13,173 nt of DNA from NORP181 sp047623555 (GTDB lineage Bacteria > Pseudomonadota > Alphaproteobacteria > Rhodobacterales > Rhodobacteraceae), in the NCBI GenBank assembly GCA_047623555.1, contig JBLHMP010000094.1:1-13173 (forward strand), in the 5' to 3' direction. A model generated the notes under the pieces. The model searched no databases and was not told the origin of the DNA. It worked only from the letters and a program-made list of their open reading frames with translations. Of this stretch, positions 13,029 through 13,173 are shown in pieces (position 1 is the stretch's first letter; every line of letters begins with the position of its first letter). Position numbers and translations under genes: made by a program.

Positions 13029-13173
13029 TGAACCTTGAAGTAGCCGGAAAATTCGGACGGCGTGCTAAGATGTATTCAACCCGAACGAATGGATACGAGA
13101 ATGATAAAGGAACGGAGTTTTACAGGCCAGTTTAAAGCCGCTGTGGCGCTTGAAGCGCTGCGCGGTGACAAGA
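13029..13173 (+). mobile_element. IS3-family insertion sequence, left end (runs off the right edge)
   Basis: The left end is inferred at TGAACC (13029), about 70 bases before the transposase start. IS3 elements begin with TG and have such short leaders. The partner inverted repeat is outside the window, so the exact end is unproven. Confidence 0.6.
13101..13173 (+). CDS. IS3-family transposase OrfA, N-terminal fragment
   Basis: The first 24 codons read MIKERSFTGQFKAAVALEAL followed by RGDK. The [FY]-x-x-[EQ]-FK-x-x-VALEA-[LV]-[RK]-G-[DE]-K pattern is the start of the helix-turn-helix OrfA protein of IS3-family elements, which binds the IS ends and is joined to the OrfB integrase by programmed frameshifting. 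An in-frame ATG at 13089 would add MDTR; 13101 has GGA six to seven bases upstream and is preferred. The gene runs off the window. Confidence 0.88.
   Translation, partial: MIKERSFTGQFKAAVALEALRGDK

Overview
The window looks like a chromosomal segment of an alphaproteobacterium of the Rhodobacterales (Roseobacter-type). This rests on the truB / rpsO / pnp gene set, moderately high GC, and protein sequences typical of that group. The species cannot be read from the sequence. The abundance of mobile-element remains and broken genes suggests an IS-rich, decaying genome, which is inference.

Left flank (1-1800). The window opens inside an IS110-family element: the first 24 residues of its transposase, minus strand. 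The element has cut off the 3' part of a LysR-type regulator gene, which also carries a one-base frameshift. Divergent from it is an EamA/DMT transporter gene broken by a single-base frameshift near 789. Behind that lies an unlabelled remnant of an aminoglycoside-phosphotransferase-family gene (about 1429-1637). This is a cluster of pseudogenes next to an IS.

Core (1801-8390). An intact ACT-domain protein is followed by truB (tRNA U55 pseudouridine synthase) with its own sigma70-like promoter. Next come a DUF1643 protein, an RTX-repeat calcium-binding protein, rpsO (ribosomal protein S15) with a strong promoter and structured leader, a cold-shock protein gene with two candidate promoters, and pnp (polynucleotide phosphorylase). 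The conserved truB-rpsO-pnp order of translation and RNA-turnover genes is kept, but DUF1643, RTX and csp genes lie between them. Rho-independent terminators follow rpsO, csp and pnp, so these are largely separate transcription units.

Right part (8391-12089). A family-25 glycosyltransferase runs convergently into a 1-Cys peroxiredoxin; their stop codons share one perfect 14-bp palindrome. Divergent from the peroxiredoxin is an aldehyde dehydrogenase with a TetR-like inverted repeat upstream. Its bidirectional terminator separates it from a convergent small glyoxalase-related protein gene.

Right flank (12090-13173). A stretch of about 330 bases has only doubtful short ORFs. It is followed by a relatively AT-rich hypothetical gene and a short ORF just upstream of it on the minus strand, apparently truncated by an IS3-family element. 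The orfA of that element starts at the right edge. The core block is therefore bracketed by two unrelated insertion sequences.
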